A DNA stretch of 64,000 bases from Lutibacter sp. B1 (GTDB lineage Bacteria; Bacteroidota; Bacteroidia; Flavobacteriales; Flavobacteriaceae): contig NZ_JAAZUI010000013.1 of NCBI RefSeq assembly GCF_012524075.1, positions 37,259-101,258 on the forward strand, given 5' to 3'. The position numbers were made by a program, and so were the translations under genes. Of the stretch, positions 7,960-17,158 are shown piece by piece. Position 1 is the stretch's first letter; each line of letters begins with the position of its first letter. Under the pieces are notes generated by a model. It was not told the DNA's origin, searched no databases, and saw only the letters and a list, made by a program, of their open reading frames with translations.

Positions 7960-9273
7960 ATGAAGGTAAAAAGATGTTTTTTAATAGCAATGGTACTTGT
8001 ATATTCTGTAGGTTTCTCACAAGATACAATACAACAAAAATTGTCTATTAATGAGATTACAAAATTAGCTTTAGAAAATAATCAAGCATTAAAAGTATCC
8101 CGAAAATCTATTGATATTGCCCAACAGCAAACAGAAATATATAAGCAAAATCAGTTACCAAATGTGTCTTTTGATGCTACTGCTATGTACCTTGGAGATG
8201 CTGTTATTTTAGACAAAGACTTTTCCAAACAGGCTACTGTTGATATGCCTCATTTTGGAAATACATTTTCTGTACAGGCACAACAAGTTATTTATAAAGG
8301 AAATGCAATAAATAATACCATAGAAATTGGCTCTTTACAAGAACAATTAGCAGGTTTAGATGTTGAAAATGATGAACTTTCCATAAAGTTTTTAGTGATA
8401 GCTAATTATTTGGATTTGTATAAACTATACAACCAAAAACAAGTGTACTTAGAAAATATAAAATTAGCAAAAAAACGAATTGAAAATGTTACTAATTTTT
8501 ATAATCAAGGTATGGTTACACGTAATGAAGTAATACGTGGCAATTTACTTTTAGCATCTTTAAACCAAGCGGTTGTAACCATAAATAGCAATATTACTAT
8601 TTTAAATAAGCAATTAACAACAGCTTTGGGTTTACCGGAAAACACACAAATTATCCCTGATGATGCTACATTAAACTTAAATATATCGTTACAAGAATTT
8701 GCATCTTATAAAGAAGAAGCCTTAAAGAATCATCCTGATATTAAATCAGTTCAACTGCAAAAAGATTTAGCCGAAACAAGTTTAGATATCACAAAATCAG
8801 AAAAACTGCCAACTTTAGCAGGGTTTGGAGGTTATAATATGCAACGCCCAATTACAAGTACAAACCCAATTACTGATATGTACAGCAACAGCTGGCAAGT
8901 AGGAGTTTCTTTATCCTATGATATAGAATCTCTTTACAAAACACCTAAAAAAGTTAAGTTAGATCAGCTTAAAATAGATCAGATTTTAGAATTGGAAGAA
9001 ATGGAAAAACAAAATTTAGAAGTAGCAGTAAAAGCTGCTTATTTAAAATACAATGAAGCTGTTTCTCAACGAAATACATATCTAGAAAGTAAACGCTTAG
9101 CAGAAGAAAACTATAGGATCATAGAAAAAAAATATTTAAATCAATTAGCATTGGTTGTTGATATGTTGGATGCCAGTAATTCAAAATTAGACGCTGAACT
9201 TCAATATATAAACTCAGAAATTAATATTATTTATACCTACTATAATTTATTAAAAACAACAGGAGAATTATAA
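7960..9273 (+). CDS. TolC-family outer membrane efflux protein
   Basis: Outer membrane channel of a tripartite efflux system, 437 residues. A Sec signal (about residues 1-20, ending VGFSQ) is followed by two tandem outer-membrane-efflux repeats, each rich in long amphipathic helices. Recognisable elements are LTINEITKLALENNQALKVSRKSIDIAQ-like opening helices and KAAYLKYNEAVSQRNTYLESKRLAEENYRI near the end. It is the first gene of an operon with a membrane fusion protein (18 bases downstream) and a 14-helix permease. Expression is probably set by the AraC-type gene just upstream. The substrate is unknown, most likely drugs, bile-like compounds or fatty acids. Confidence 0.92.
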   Translation: MKVKRCFLIAMVLVYSVGFSQDTIQQKLSINEITKLALENNQALKVSRKSIDIAQQQTEIYKQNQLPNVSFDATAMYLGDAVILDKDFSKQATVDMPHFGNTFSVQAQQVIYKGNAINNTIEIGSLQEQLAGLDVENDELSIKFLVIANYLDLYKLYNQKQVYLENIKLAKKRIENVTNFYNQGMVTRNEVIRGNLLLASLNQAVVTINSNITILNKQLTTALGLPENTQIIPDDATLNLNISLQEFASYKEEALKNHPDIKSVQLQKDLAETSLDITKSEKLPTLAGFGGYNMQRPITSTNPITDMYSNSWQVGVSLSYDIESLYKTPKKVKLDQLKIDQILELEEMEKQNLEVAVKAAYLKYNEAVSQRNTYLESKRLAEENYRIIEKKYLNQLALVVDMLDASNSKLDAELQYINSEINIIYTYYNLLKTTGEL

Positions 9274-9291
9274 TCACTAAAAGAACTATAA

Positions 9292-10380
9292 ATGGCAGAA
9301 AATAATACAGAAAATCAGGAAAATAACAGTACTGATAATTCTACAAAAAAGAATAATAAAAAATTAGTGTTTTATATCAATTTATTAGTGTTCTTAGTAG
9401 CCCTTACAGCTCTAATATTTGTTATTAAATACTATTTTCATATAGGTGATAAAAATTATACAAATGACGCGCAAATTGAAGCCTATATAAACCCTATTAA
9501 CACTCGTGTTTCAGCTTATATTAATGAAATTCGTTTTGAAGAACATCAAAAGGTTAAAAAAGGAGATACGCTAATTATATTAGATGATAGTGAAATTAAA
9601 ACAAATGTAACACAAGCAGAAGCAGCTCTTTTAAATGCTATTGCAGCAAAAAAAACTACCCATTCCTCAATTAATACCATATCTAATAATAAAAATGTAA
9701 TTGACGCTAATATTGCAGGAGCTAAATCTAATCTTTGGAATGCAGAGAAAAACTTAAATCGTTACAAAAATTTATTACAAGAGGAGGCGGTTACGCAACA
9801 ACAATATGATGCTGTAAAAACACAGTACGATGCTGCAAAATCTCAGTACGAATCTTTATTGGGGCAAAGAAAATCTGTTACTTATTCTGTTGTAGAAATG
9901 GGAGGTAGAATAGATATGAATGAAGCAGCTATAAAACAAGCAGAAGCTGCTTTAGAAATGGCAAAATTAAATCTGTCGTATACAATTATTACAGCACCTT
10001 ATGATGGGGTTATGGGACGAAGAATTGTAAACGAAGGTCAATTATTAAATCCTAGTCAACAAGTTGCCACCATTGTAAAAGATCAACAAAAATGGGTAAT
10101 TGCCAATTATAGAGAGACGCAATTTGAAGAAATAGCTATAGGCAAAACTATGGAAATAGAAGTAGATGCCTTAGACGGGAAAAAATTTAAAGGTGTTGTA
10201 ACTGCCATTTCAGCAGCTACAGGATCAAAATATTCTACAATTCCGGTAGATAACTCTACAGGTAATTTTGTTAAAGTACAACAAAGAATTCCTGTTCGTA
10301 TCGATTTTACTGAAGAAAATACTAAAGAAGATTTAGAACTTTTACGGGTAGGTATGAATGTTAATATTGTTATAGATTAA
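9292..10380 (+). CDS. HlyD/EmrA-type membrane fusion protein
   Basis: Periplasmic adaptor, 362 residues. A polar Asn-rich N-terminus (1-23) precedes one membrane helix (about 25-47). The lipoyl-like half motif VSAYINEIRFEEHQKVKKGDTLIILDD comes next, then a long coiled-coil hairpin (about 100-220, with A/Q/K heptads). The second lipoyl half is YTIITAPYDGVMGRRIVNEGQLL, and a beta-barrel domain closes the chain. It joins the inner membrane permease to the TolC-like channel. It is two bases upstream of the permease gene, which implies one transcript and coupled translation. Confidence 0.93.
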   Translation: MAENNTENQENNSTDNSTKKNNKKLVFYINLLVFLVALTALIFVIKYYFHIGDKNYTNDAQIEAYINPINTRVSAYINEIRFEEHQKVKKGDTLIILDDSEIKTNVTQAEAALLNAIAAKKTTHSSINTISNNKNVIDANIAGAKSNLWNAEKNLNRYKNLLQEEAVTQQQYDAVKTQYDAAKSQYESLLGQRKSVTYSVVEMGGRIDMNEAAIKQAEAALEMAKLNLSYTIITAPYDGVMGRRIVNEGQLLNPSQQVATIVKDQQKWVIANYRETQFEEIAIGKTMEIEVDALDGKKFKGVVTAISAATGSKYSTIPVDNSTGNFVKVQQRIPVRIDFTEENTKEDLELLRVGMNVNIVID

Positions 10381-10382
10381 CT

Positions 10383-11990
10383 ATGTATAACCAAGGATTA
10401 TTCAAGGATTGGGTACCTAAGCCTGTAATGCTGTTGCTTATCGTTATATTTTTATTACCACTGTTAGTGGTTAGTGGTATTTATACTGCAAATTTTAGTG
10501 TAATGATGAGTGATTTAGGTATTTATTCTGAATATTTATCCTTGGCTAATTATGCGACATTTATTGGTATGGGAGCAGTTTTACCTCTTATATTGCGTGT
10601 TAAAATGCGTTTTAGAAGTAAAGAGCTTATGATAACCAGTTTATTAATGATCGCATTATTTTCAATGGTTATTATTACTACAGCAAATCCGTATGTACTT
10701 ATTTTTTCAAATTTCTTTATTGGATTTTTCAAGATTTTAGCTCTTATCGAATTAATTCTCCCGTTGGTATTTATTTTAAGTCCAGATGGTGATAGATCTA
10801 ATTTTTACTCTGTATTTTATCCATTAAGTATCTCAACGGCACAATTAAGCTCTTATTTATTTGCTAAAATAGCCTATAATTTAGAATGGAGATCGGTTTA
10901 TATTATAATGGTAATCATTATATTAACTTTGGCTTTATTGGCAGTTATTTTTATGCATAATCTTCGTTTTTCGAGAAAACTACCATTGTATTATATTGAT
11001 GGATTAAGTATTTTACTTTATGTTATATCATTTTCACTCCTTAGTTATGTGTTAGTTTTTGCCGAACAACAAGCTTGGTACACATCACCTAATATACAAT
11101 GGGCTACAATAGGATTTATAGTGATATCTACCTTATTTATTATCAGACAAAGGGAACTGAAACGCCCTTTTGTACCTTTAAGTATTTTTAAAAGCAGAAA
11201 ATTTATACGAGGATTTACACTTTTAATGGGTTTAGGAATGTTTTTGGCTTCAACCTCAATCCAAAGCACATTTACCATTGGTATTTTAGGGTATGACTCA
11301 CCTACAAATAATTTATTAAATTATGCAATGGTACCGGGTATTATTTTAGGAGGGATCTATGCTTTTTTTTGGTATAGAAAAAATTTACCTACCAAGTTTT
11401 TGATTCTTTCAGGTATCTTATTTTATACGTTACATTTTGTTATAATGTATTTTTTAATAAGTCCTCAAATTGAAATAAACTATTTAATTTTACCTTCAAT
11501 TTTAAAAGGATTAGGGATGACCATATTATTTATAAGTATATGGTATTATGCACTAGATGGTTTCGATATGAATGAAACATTAGCAGCTGTAGCATTGACC
11601 CTTCTTGTTCGGTCTGTGGTAAGTGTAGCATTTGCCGGAGCACTTTATTCTTGGATATATTATAAGTTACAATTACAAGGATTAGAAAATATAGCCATTC
11701 ATATGGATGCTGTAACATTATCTCCAAAGGGTGGAGGACTTGCTGTTTATGGAAGGTCAAGACTACAAGCTATTTTAACAGCTACTAAAACAGTGTATGG
11801 TTATTCAATAATTGCAAGTATTATGATTATGATTTATACACTGTCATTACGTTTTGACAATACCTATTACAGAAGGCTAATATTTATTAGAAAAATAATT
11901 AAAGGAGAATCTATAAGAGGCTATAACTTCAAAAGACAAAAAGGTACTGTTGAATCTATTGCTGCAGGTACAGGTGCAGTAGGAGTATAA
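10383..11990 (+). CDS. EmrB-like major facilitator permease (14 helices)
   Basis: Inner membrane transporter of 535 residues with about 14 hydrophobic segments, as in the DHA2 (EmrB/QacA) group of the major facilitator superfamily. An HlyD partner lies upstream, so the set should act as an H+-driven tripartite pump. The classic MFS motif A between helices 2 and 3 is weak here (RVKMRFRSKELM), so this is a divergent member. The C-terminal 40 residues are cytoplasmic and Gly/Ala-rich at the very end (AAGTGAVGV). It is the last gene of the operon. Substrate unknown. Confidence 0.88.
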   Translation: MYNQGLFKDWVPKPVMLLLIVIFLLPLLVVSGIYTANFSVMMSDLGIYSEYLSLANYATFIGMGAVLPLILRVKMRFRSKELMITSLLMIALFSMVIITTANPYVLIFSNFFIGFFKILALIELILPLVFILSPDGDRSNFYSVFYPLSISTAQLSSYLFAKIAYNLEWRSVYIIMVIIILTLALLAVIFMHNLRFSRKLPLYYIDGLSILLYVISFSLLSYVLVFAEQQAWYTSPNIQWATIGFIVISTLFIIRQRELKRPFVPLSIFKSRKFIRGFTLLMGLGMFLASTSIQSTFTIGILGYDSPTNNLLNYAMVPGIILGGIYAFFWYRKNLPTKFLILSGILFYTLHFVIMYFLISPQIEINYLILPSILKGLGMTILFISIWYYALDGFDMNETLAAVALTLLVRSVVSVAFAGALYSWIYYKLQLQGLENIAIHMDAVTLSPKGGGLAVYGRSRLQAILTATKTVYGYSIIASIMIMIYTLSLRFDNTYYRRLIFIRKIIKGESIRGYNFKRQKGTVESIAAGTGAVGV

Positions 11991-12052
11991 ATTAACTGTT
12001 AACTAAAACAGCTTATACACCGCAAGGGAGTTTATTATTTTTATCATTTGTA

Positions 12053-12110
12053 AAGGCAGGAATCTTTTAAAATGTGAAGGAGTAGATTCCTGCTTTCGTA
12101 GGAATGACAG
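12053..12110. repeat. Intergenic inverted-repeat element (REP-like)
   Basis: GCAGGAATCT (12057-12066) faces AGATTCCTGC (12083-12092) as a perfect 10-bp inverted repeat. The second arm also forms a smaller hairpin, ATTCCT-GCTTTCGT-AGGAAT. The AGATTCCTGCTTTCG(T/C)AGGAATGACA core resembles a dispersed intergenic repeat known from many bacterial genomes. It sits between convergent genes. No second copy was seen in this window. Confidence 0.5.
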
Positions 12111-12193
12111 ATTCTTAATCAACCAAAAACATATCTAATTTTCAGATACTTTTAAATAAAACTCTCGTTAAAATAAACTTAATCAACTATTTA

Positions 12194-14551
12194 TCAATTT
12201 GTTCTGCTTAGGTTGAATCCTATACCAATAAAAAATCGAACTTTATTCGTGCTATTAACCCACGATACATCAAAATTAACCGGTCCCAACATAGAATCAT
12301 ATGAAAACGTTGCGCCGGAAGATAAAAGCAAACTGGCTTCAACAGCATCTTCCCACTTTCCATCTGCTGAAAAAGCATCTTCTATATAATCGTCAAAATC
12401 ACCAAAACCAACCGAAGCTATATGAAAATGTGGCGTAACATATATTTTATTTATAGGATTTAATTGTACACCCAAATTCAGTTTCATAAATTGGCTTGTA
12501 AACAATTCACCTTCATTCAATCCTGGGAATATATAGTTATCATTCCTTGGATCAATAGAAACGCCTCCTAAAAAATATTTTGCACCAATTCCATAATCTT
12601 CAAAAGAAATATCATTGCTTTTGATATTATCCTGAAATATAAAACCGCTTGTAGCACCAATAATAGCTGTAATTTTATTTTTTAATTGAAACCTTTTTTC
12701 ATAATCCAAACTTAATTTACTGTAATCATTAGTAGAGCCGCTTATATTAGGAATGGTTGAATTATAAAATTCCACATCAACATCACTTTTAATTGATCTA
12801 CTTAAATATCCCTTTAAAAAAGTTCCATTGGTAGCAAAAAACACTTTATTAAAACTGTTATGAATGTATTGTGCATTTATTTCAATCGTATTTAAATCGT
12901 ATTTATTAAGTTCAAATACATTGTTATTATATTTAGGATTTACTTTTGGTTTTAAATGAGTATTTTGATATTGTAATCCAATACCTACATAGCTTTTTAA
13001 AGAATTTAAATTTCTGTTTATTTGATTGTTGAAGTCAAAGTATCTATACTTCATGTTATCAACATTTTCTCCTTGGATAAAAATATCTTGTTCTAATTGA
13101 TGTCCATATATTTCTGACCGCCACCACCAATTTCTGTCTGAACCAAAATTTTTCTGATATTGAATTCTCAATCTAGGTTCTTCTGCAATATCTAAAGTTA
13201 CAAGAGATCGGGAAGCTCTTCCTATAACATTTCTACCTACATAATTTACAATCAACCCTACACCATGGTAGCTATCATAATGCAACGATCCATTAACATG
13301 ATGTTTTGATTTTTCAAATCCATTCAATTGTAATCCTTTTTTATCGCCATCAGTATAAGGGTTAAAAGTAATATGGCTAAAAATGGTGGTTCCCATTGCT
13401 CTGTTAATACCTTCAAATAAATCTTCTCTAGTATACTTTTTACGAGGCTGAATATTAGTTCTTGCCTTTACCATTGCCAAATTACTTTTACTGATATTAT
13501 TATATACAATGGTGTCTAAAATAATTTCATCATTTACATCAGGAAGTTTATGCGTATGTTGCTTAAATTCTTTGAGTTTCTCCGATAAATCTATTAATGC
13601 ACTCATGTTTTCAGCAGTTGCTATTTTTCCTTCTTCGTAAATAGCTACACCATTATCAAAATCGCCGGTAGAGTAGGTTAGATGCGGTGTATGATCAATC
13701 AATATATTGCATAAAGCTTTATTTTCAGGGTTTTTAAGATTGCTATGCAACATTCCTGTTTGAAAAAGTAGAGTACCAATATTGTCCAATTTTTCTTTGG
13801 GTTCCATACCACCACCAACATCACTGCCAATAATAATATCTGCTCCTAAATTTTTGGCTACATCAACGGGGAAATTATTAAGAACACCACCATCTATTAA
13901 AAGCGTTTTTTCATAAGAAACAGGTGAAAAAGCACCGGGTATAGACATACTGGCTCTCATGGCAAAAGCCAAGTTCCCATGATCTAAAATAACCTCTGTA
14001 CCATTTACAATATCAGTTGCTATGGCACGAAAAGGAATAGAAAGGTTGTCAAAATCAGATATATTATAGGCAGCATAAGTTAAGTTAGAGAGAAAAGCTC
14101 TAAGATTTTGATCATTCAAAATGAAGGAAGTAGGTTTAATTTTACCTTCAACTATATCCATCCCAACTAGATACCTATTGAATTCGCTTTTTTCTTCAAC
14201 ACTTACATTTCTTAACGAAACACCTCCACCTATCAGTTTGTCCCAATTGGCATTTTTGGCAATATTTGCAATGCTATCACCGGAATATCCCATGGAATAT
14301 AATCCGCCTACAATACTACCCATACTGTTACCAACTAACAAATCGGGAACAATACCTAAGGAATCGAGTTTTTGGAGTAAAGGGATATGTGCCAAACCTT
14401 TTGCACCACCACCGCTTAAAACTAAAGCAACTTTAGGTTTTTTATTCTCTTTTGAAATTTGCGCTGTATTTTGTGCAGATGTAAATTGAGTATATGTACT
14501 TAAAAAAATAAGTAGAAATAAAAGTTTTTTCATTCTTGAAAAATAATTCAA
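12194..14551 (-). CDS. Patatin-like phospholipase with C-terminal outer-membrane beta-barrel
   Basis: A 785-residue two-part protein. A signal peptide lies within residues 1-26 (ending TSAQ). The patatin domain (about 38-250) has the oxyanion loop SGGGAKG (46-52), the nucleophile motif GNSMG with S76, and the dyad aspartate in DGG (D220). Residues about 350-785 are a BamA/Omp85-type barrel with many alternating aromatic strands, ending in FFIGIGFNLSRTN. The layout matches the RssA/PlpD-like type Vd secreted phospholipases. In Bacteroidota the exact role is unknown, probably lipid acyl hydrolysis at the outer membrane. An alternative start at M7 (14533) gives a cleaner signal sequence and may be the true one. 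Confidence 0.88.
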   Translation of the reverse strand: MNYFSRMKKLLFLLIFLSTYTQFTSAQNTAQISKENKKPKVALVLSGGGAKGLAHIPLLQKLDSLGIVPDLLVGNSMGSIVGGLYSMGYSGDSIANIAKNANWDKLIGGGVSLRNVSVEEKSEFNRYLVGMDIVEGKIKPTSFILNDQNLRAFLSNLTYAAYNISDFDNLSIPFRAIATDIVNGTEVILDHGNLAFAMRASMSIPGAFSPVSYEKTLLIDGGVLNNFPVDVAKNLGADIIIGSDVGGGMEPKEKLDNIGTLLFQTGMLHSNLKNPENKALCNILIDHTPHLTYSTGDFDNGVAIYEEGKIATAENMSALIDLSEKLKEFKQHTHKLPDVNDEIILDTIVYNNISKSNLAMVKARTNIQPRKKYTREDLFEGINRAMGTTIFSHITFNPYTDGDKKGLQLNGFEKSKHHVNGSLHYDSYHGVGLIVNYVGRNVIGRASRSLVTLDIAEEPRLRIQYQKNFGSDRNWWWRSEIYGHQLEQDIFIQGENVDNMKYRYFDFNNQINRNLNSLKSYVGIGLQYQNTHLKPKVNPKYNNNVFELNKYDLNTIEINAQYIHNSFNKVFFATNGTFLKGYLSRSIKSDVDVEFYNSTIPNISGSTNDYSKLSLDYEKRFQLKNKITAIIGATSGFIFQDNIKSNDISFEDYGIGAKYFLGGVSIDPRNDNYIFPGLNEGELFTSQFMKLNLGVQLNPINKIYVTPHFHIASVGFGDFDDYIEDAFSADGKWEDAVEASLLLSSGATFSYDSMLGPVNFDVSWVNSTNKVRFFIGIGFNLSRTN

Positions 14552-14630
14552 ATTATTTCATTTTTCAAATTATTTTCAAGATTTTAATTATGAATTAAAC
14601 ATGCTAATTAGAAGGGGATTATTTCCCCTT

Positions 14631-15116
14631 TTATTTTTTATTTTCCTCTTCTGACTTTTTAAATTCAGATTGATATTTTTCCAAAAACTTCTTCTGTCTT
14701 TCAACCATTCGTTCTCTTATTTTATCTATATCCATAAAGTCTTTACCAAAATTGCTATTAAAAAAATCATCATTAAAAAAGTTTTTACTAAAAAGTGAAT
14801 CTTGAGCAAAAACATCATCAAACCCTTGATTTTTAAGATATGAAAAATCACTAAAAAATTTTGATTTGAATGATTGCAATAAGCTATCCTTATCTAACAA
14901 TGTTAAATCATCATATTTTCCATCAGAAGACCAAGAATAAATACTATCATATTTAATTAAATTGCCATTTTCATCAAATTCTTTATTAACTCTCCAAGTT
15001 CCTTTAGGTTGTTCAACTGTTTTTTCTTTAGGTTTTTCTTTATTGGCTTCATTGTTTTGACCGTTACAACTAATACTCAATAAAGCTATCATTAAAAGTG
15101 AAATATATTTTTTCAT
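14631..15116 (-). CDS. Small lipoprotein of unknown function
   Basis: A 161-residue protein with a lipobox-type signal (LLSISC, C17). A short Lys/Glu linker follows, then a domain starting GTWRVNKEFDENGNLIKYDS. The middle is unusually rich in Phe, Asp and Ser (residues 80-125), and a charged helix closes the C-terminus. I do not recognise the family. It is downstream of the Hsp20 gene on the same strand, separated by a hairpin, so it may be part of a heat- or envelope-stress unit. That link is inference only. Confidence 0.75.
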   Translation of the reverse strand: MKKYISLLMIALLSISCNGQNNEANKEKPKEKTVEQPKGTWRVNKEFDENGNLIKYDSIYSWSSDGKYDDLTLLDKDSLLQSFKSKFFSDFSYLKNQGFDDVFAQDSLFSKNFFNDDFFNSNFGKDFMDIDKIRERMVERQKKFLEKYQSEFKKSEEENKK

Positions 15117-15179
15117 TGCTTTTATTTTTAGTTATACAATTCACATTAATTAATAGAATTTAAAATTAATTATAAAGGA

Positions 15180-15201
15180 GGAGGCCGGCTTAGCAGCCTC
15201 C
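15180..15201 (-). terminator. Hairpin between Hsp20 and the small lipoprotein
   Basis: GGAGGC and GCCTCC form a perfect 6-bp stem with a 10-base loop. On the minus strand it lies about 20 bases after the Hsp20 stop and is followed by a weakly T-rich stretch. It is a terminator or an attenuator that partly separates the two genes. Confidence 0.5.
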
Positions 15202-15222
15202 AACTATAATAATCAGGAACAA

Positions 15223-15699
15223 TTAAGAAATTTTGATAGTTCTAGCAGGTTTTTGTTTAGCCTCTTCTTTTTTTGGCAAAAGAATACTTAAAATACCTTC
15301 TTTGTAACTTGCATCTATCTTATCATTATTTACGCTTTCAGGTAATGTAAAAATTCTTTTGAACGAAGAATAACCGAACTCTCTACGTATATAGTTTTCT
15401 TCTTTTTGTTCATTTTCATCCTTTATCTCTGCAGAGATTGATAGCACTTGATTGTCAAGGTCAATATGGAAATCCGATTTCTTTAATCCGGGAACAGCCA
15501 TCTCTACTACAAAAGCATCTGCCGTTTCCTTGATGTTTACTTTTGGTAGTGTAATACCTGTATTAAAATTTGAAGTAAGTACTGATGGTAGATCTCTGTT
15601 AAAGATATCATCTAACCAATTAGACCAAGTTGGGAAGTTTCTGTTTGAATTAGTGTTTGCTAAACCTCCGTTTTTAGGAACATTAACTAAATTGCTCAT
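15223..15699 (-). CDS. Hsp20/alpha-crystallin family small heat shock protein
   Basis: ATP-independent holdase chaperone, 158 residues. A disordered Asn-rich N-terminus (1-45) precedes the alpha-crystallin domain (about 46-140, with VEMAVPGLKKSDFHIDLDNQVLSISAE and GYSSFKRIFTLP). The conserved hydrophobic-G-hydrophobic turn EGILSILLPK is followed by the C-terminal tail. It is one of two Hsp20 genes here; the other is at 36811. The upstream gap holds an inverted repeat that could control it. Confidence 0.95.
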   Translation of the reverse strand: MSNLVNVPKNGGLANTNSNRNFPTWSNWLDDIFNRDLPSVLTSNFNTGITLPKVNIKETADAFVVEMAVPGLKKSDFHIDLDNQVLSISAEIKDENEQKEENYIRREFGYSSFKRIFTLPESVNNDKIDASYKEGILSILLPKKEEAKQKPARTIKIS

Positions 15700-16038
15700 A
15701 ATAACAAAATTTTAAATTAAACATTAAATCAAATTTGAAATCTTAATCGACTTCGATACTAACTAAACAAATGAAATGCCAAAATGCAAAGAGGTATTTT
15801 TTTACCTTATTTTCTAATAAATTGACCTATTTATGCTAAAATAAATGTCAATCTGACAGAAAATTGTTTTAGAAGTATTAGTTAGTATATTTTATTGTGT
15901 CTTTTTAATATTTTAAATGTTCTAAAATGTCTATCTTGCTATATTATTCTAAAAAAATAAGGGAAATAACTTATTAAAATTATAATAACGTTTTATTCTA
16001 ATAATCATTAATATATAACCAAAAAATAATACATTATC
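15700..16038. promoter_or_regulatory. Divergent regulatory gap between Hsp20 and a TetR gene
   Basis: This 339-base gap has no open frame of interest. It contains TGTCA-ATC-TGACA (15846-15858), a perfect inverted repeat with a 3-base spacer. On the minus strand, 15781 to 15766 reads TGGCATTTCATTTGTT. This resembles a sigma-54 -24/-12 element but lacks the C of the -12 TTGC, so it is only weak support. No clear -7 box was found for the TetR gene at 16039. Confidence 0.35.
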
Positions 16039-16614
16039 ATGGTTGAAGGAGAAATTGGAACTTCAGAAAAAATATTAAACGCAGCATATACTTGCATTTT
16101 AACTAGAGGGTATGCAAATGTTTCTATGCGAGATATTGCCAAAGAAGCAAATGTAGCTCTTAGTCAAATTAATTATTACTATAAAAATAAAGAAGGTTTG
16201 TTTGATGCAGTACTTAATTCTTTAAAAGAAAAAGTTGTACAAAATATTGAAATCAAATTACAACAAATAGATACTACTCAAGACAGAATGGCTTTTTTAA
16301 TTGCATATTGTAATGAATTAGTTACTAAAAATACCGAAATATACCGATTAATAGTAGACTTCTTTAGTATGGCAATGTGGTCTGAATCTTTTAGTAAATC
16401 TCTAAAAGAATTTTTAAAAGAAGTATATGGGAAGATTGAGCAATATATTGAAAATGATTATATTGAAAATAAAAACATACAAGCATCTTCTCCTAATTTA
16501 TTAATTAGAGTTATGATTGGATCTATTTTTGGGATTGCTATGCATTATATTTTGGATAATGACGATAATGAAATTTTAGAAGGGATACATATTATTGAAT
16601 CTGTAATTCAATAA
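16039..16614 (+). CDS. TetR/AcrR family transcriptional regulator
   Basis: A 191-residue TetR-family protein. The HTH at residues 8-55 reads SEKILNAAYTCILTRGYANVSMRDIAKEA and then NYYYKNKEGLFDAVL, typical of the family. The C-terminal ligand domain is divergent. Its base composition matches the AT-rich genome, unlike the GC-rich operon that begins about 200 bases downstream on the other strand. It may or may not control that operon. It lies close to it, and the operon leader has a perfect TetR-size palindrome. Confidence 0.9.
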   Translation: MVEGEIGTSEKILNAAYTCILTRGYANVSMRDIAKEANVALSQINYYYKNKEGLFDAVLNSLKEKVVQNIEIKLQQIDTTQDRMAFLIAYCNELVTKNTEIYRLIVDFFSMAMWSESFSKSLKEFLKEVYGKIEQYIENDYIENKNIQASSPNLLIRVMIGSIFGIAMHYILDNDDNEILEGIHIIESVIQ

Positions 16615-16824
16615 TATGTAATTCTTTAAATAATACTCAGAACAAATTAACGAGGTATTAAAATAATTTCAATTGATTATTCTTCAAGCATATATAATCT
16701 TTCCCAATATCTAAAGTTATTATATAGGTTTCAACCTTATCAAAGCAACAAGAGTTCAGCTAATTGCTCAAAAGAGAAAACAAACAGGGAGACGAGTGGG
16801 AGAGTAAATTCCATTTACAACTTG
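16615..16824. other. Gap at the left edge of the GC-richer block
   Basis: About 210 bases with no gene, RNA or clear repeat seen. Composition changes from AT-rich to mixed near 16740, so the junction of the likely acquired segment lies in or close to this gap. No direct repeat with the right edge was recognised by eye. Confidence 0.4.
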
Positions 16825-17142
16825 TCACCATTTTTTAGGTTGTTTACGTATTCGGCTGTAGATGATTATTGCTACAGCACCACCAATCATACCGCCACCA
16901 GCATCACCTAAGAGCGCAAAGAACGAGTTGCTTTCACCAACAACCAAGCCAACCAATTGTCCCAATAAAATTCCTCCAACACATCCGGCGATGATTTTTA
17001 TCTTAGTCTGTTTTACATTTTTCAACTTGCGCTTTTTTTCTGCAATATATGCACCGGATATGCCCATCACAGTTTGCATAATGAGAACCATAAAGAAGTA
17101 GATGATGTTTATGTTCTCGTTTATTTCATTAATAATATTCAT
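16825..17142 (-). CDS. Small multi-helix membrane protein
   Basis: A 105-residue protein with about three hydrophobic segments (roughly 13-34, 48-68 and 74-96). A basic loop (KKRKLKNVKQTKIK) lies between the first two, and the membrane parts are glycine-rich (GCVGGILLGQLVGLVVG, DAGGGMIGGA). I do not recognise the family. It starts 16 bases after the CDC48-like gene stops, with a GAGGA Shine-Dalgarno 8 bases before its ATG, so it is the third gene of that operon. It may be a membrane partner or substrate of the ATPase. Confidence 0.75.
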   Translation of the reverse strand: MNIINEINENINIIYFFMVLIMQTVMGISGAYIAEKKRKLKNVKQTKIKIIAGCVGGILLGQLVGLVVGESNSFFALLGDAGGGMIGGAVAIIIYSRIRKQPKKW

Positions 17143-17158
17143 GTGGGTTTCCTCTTGC

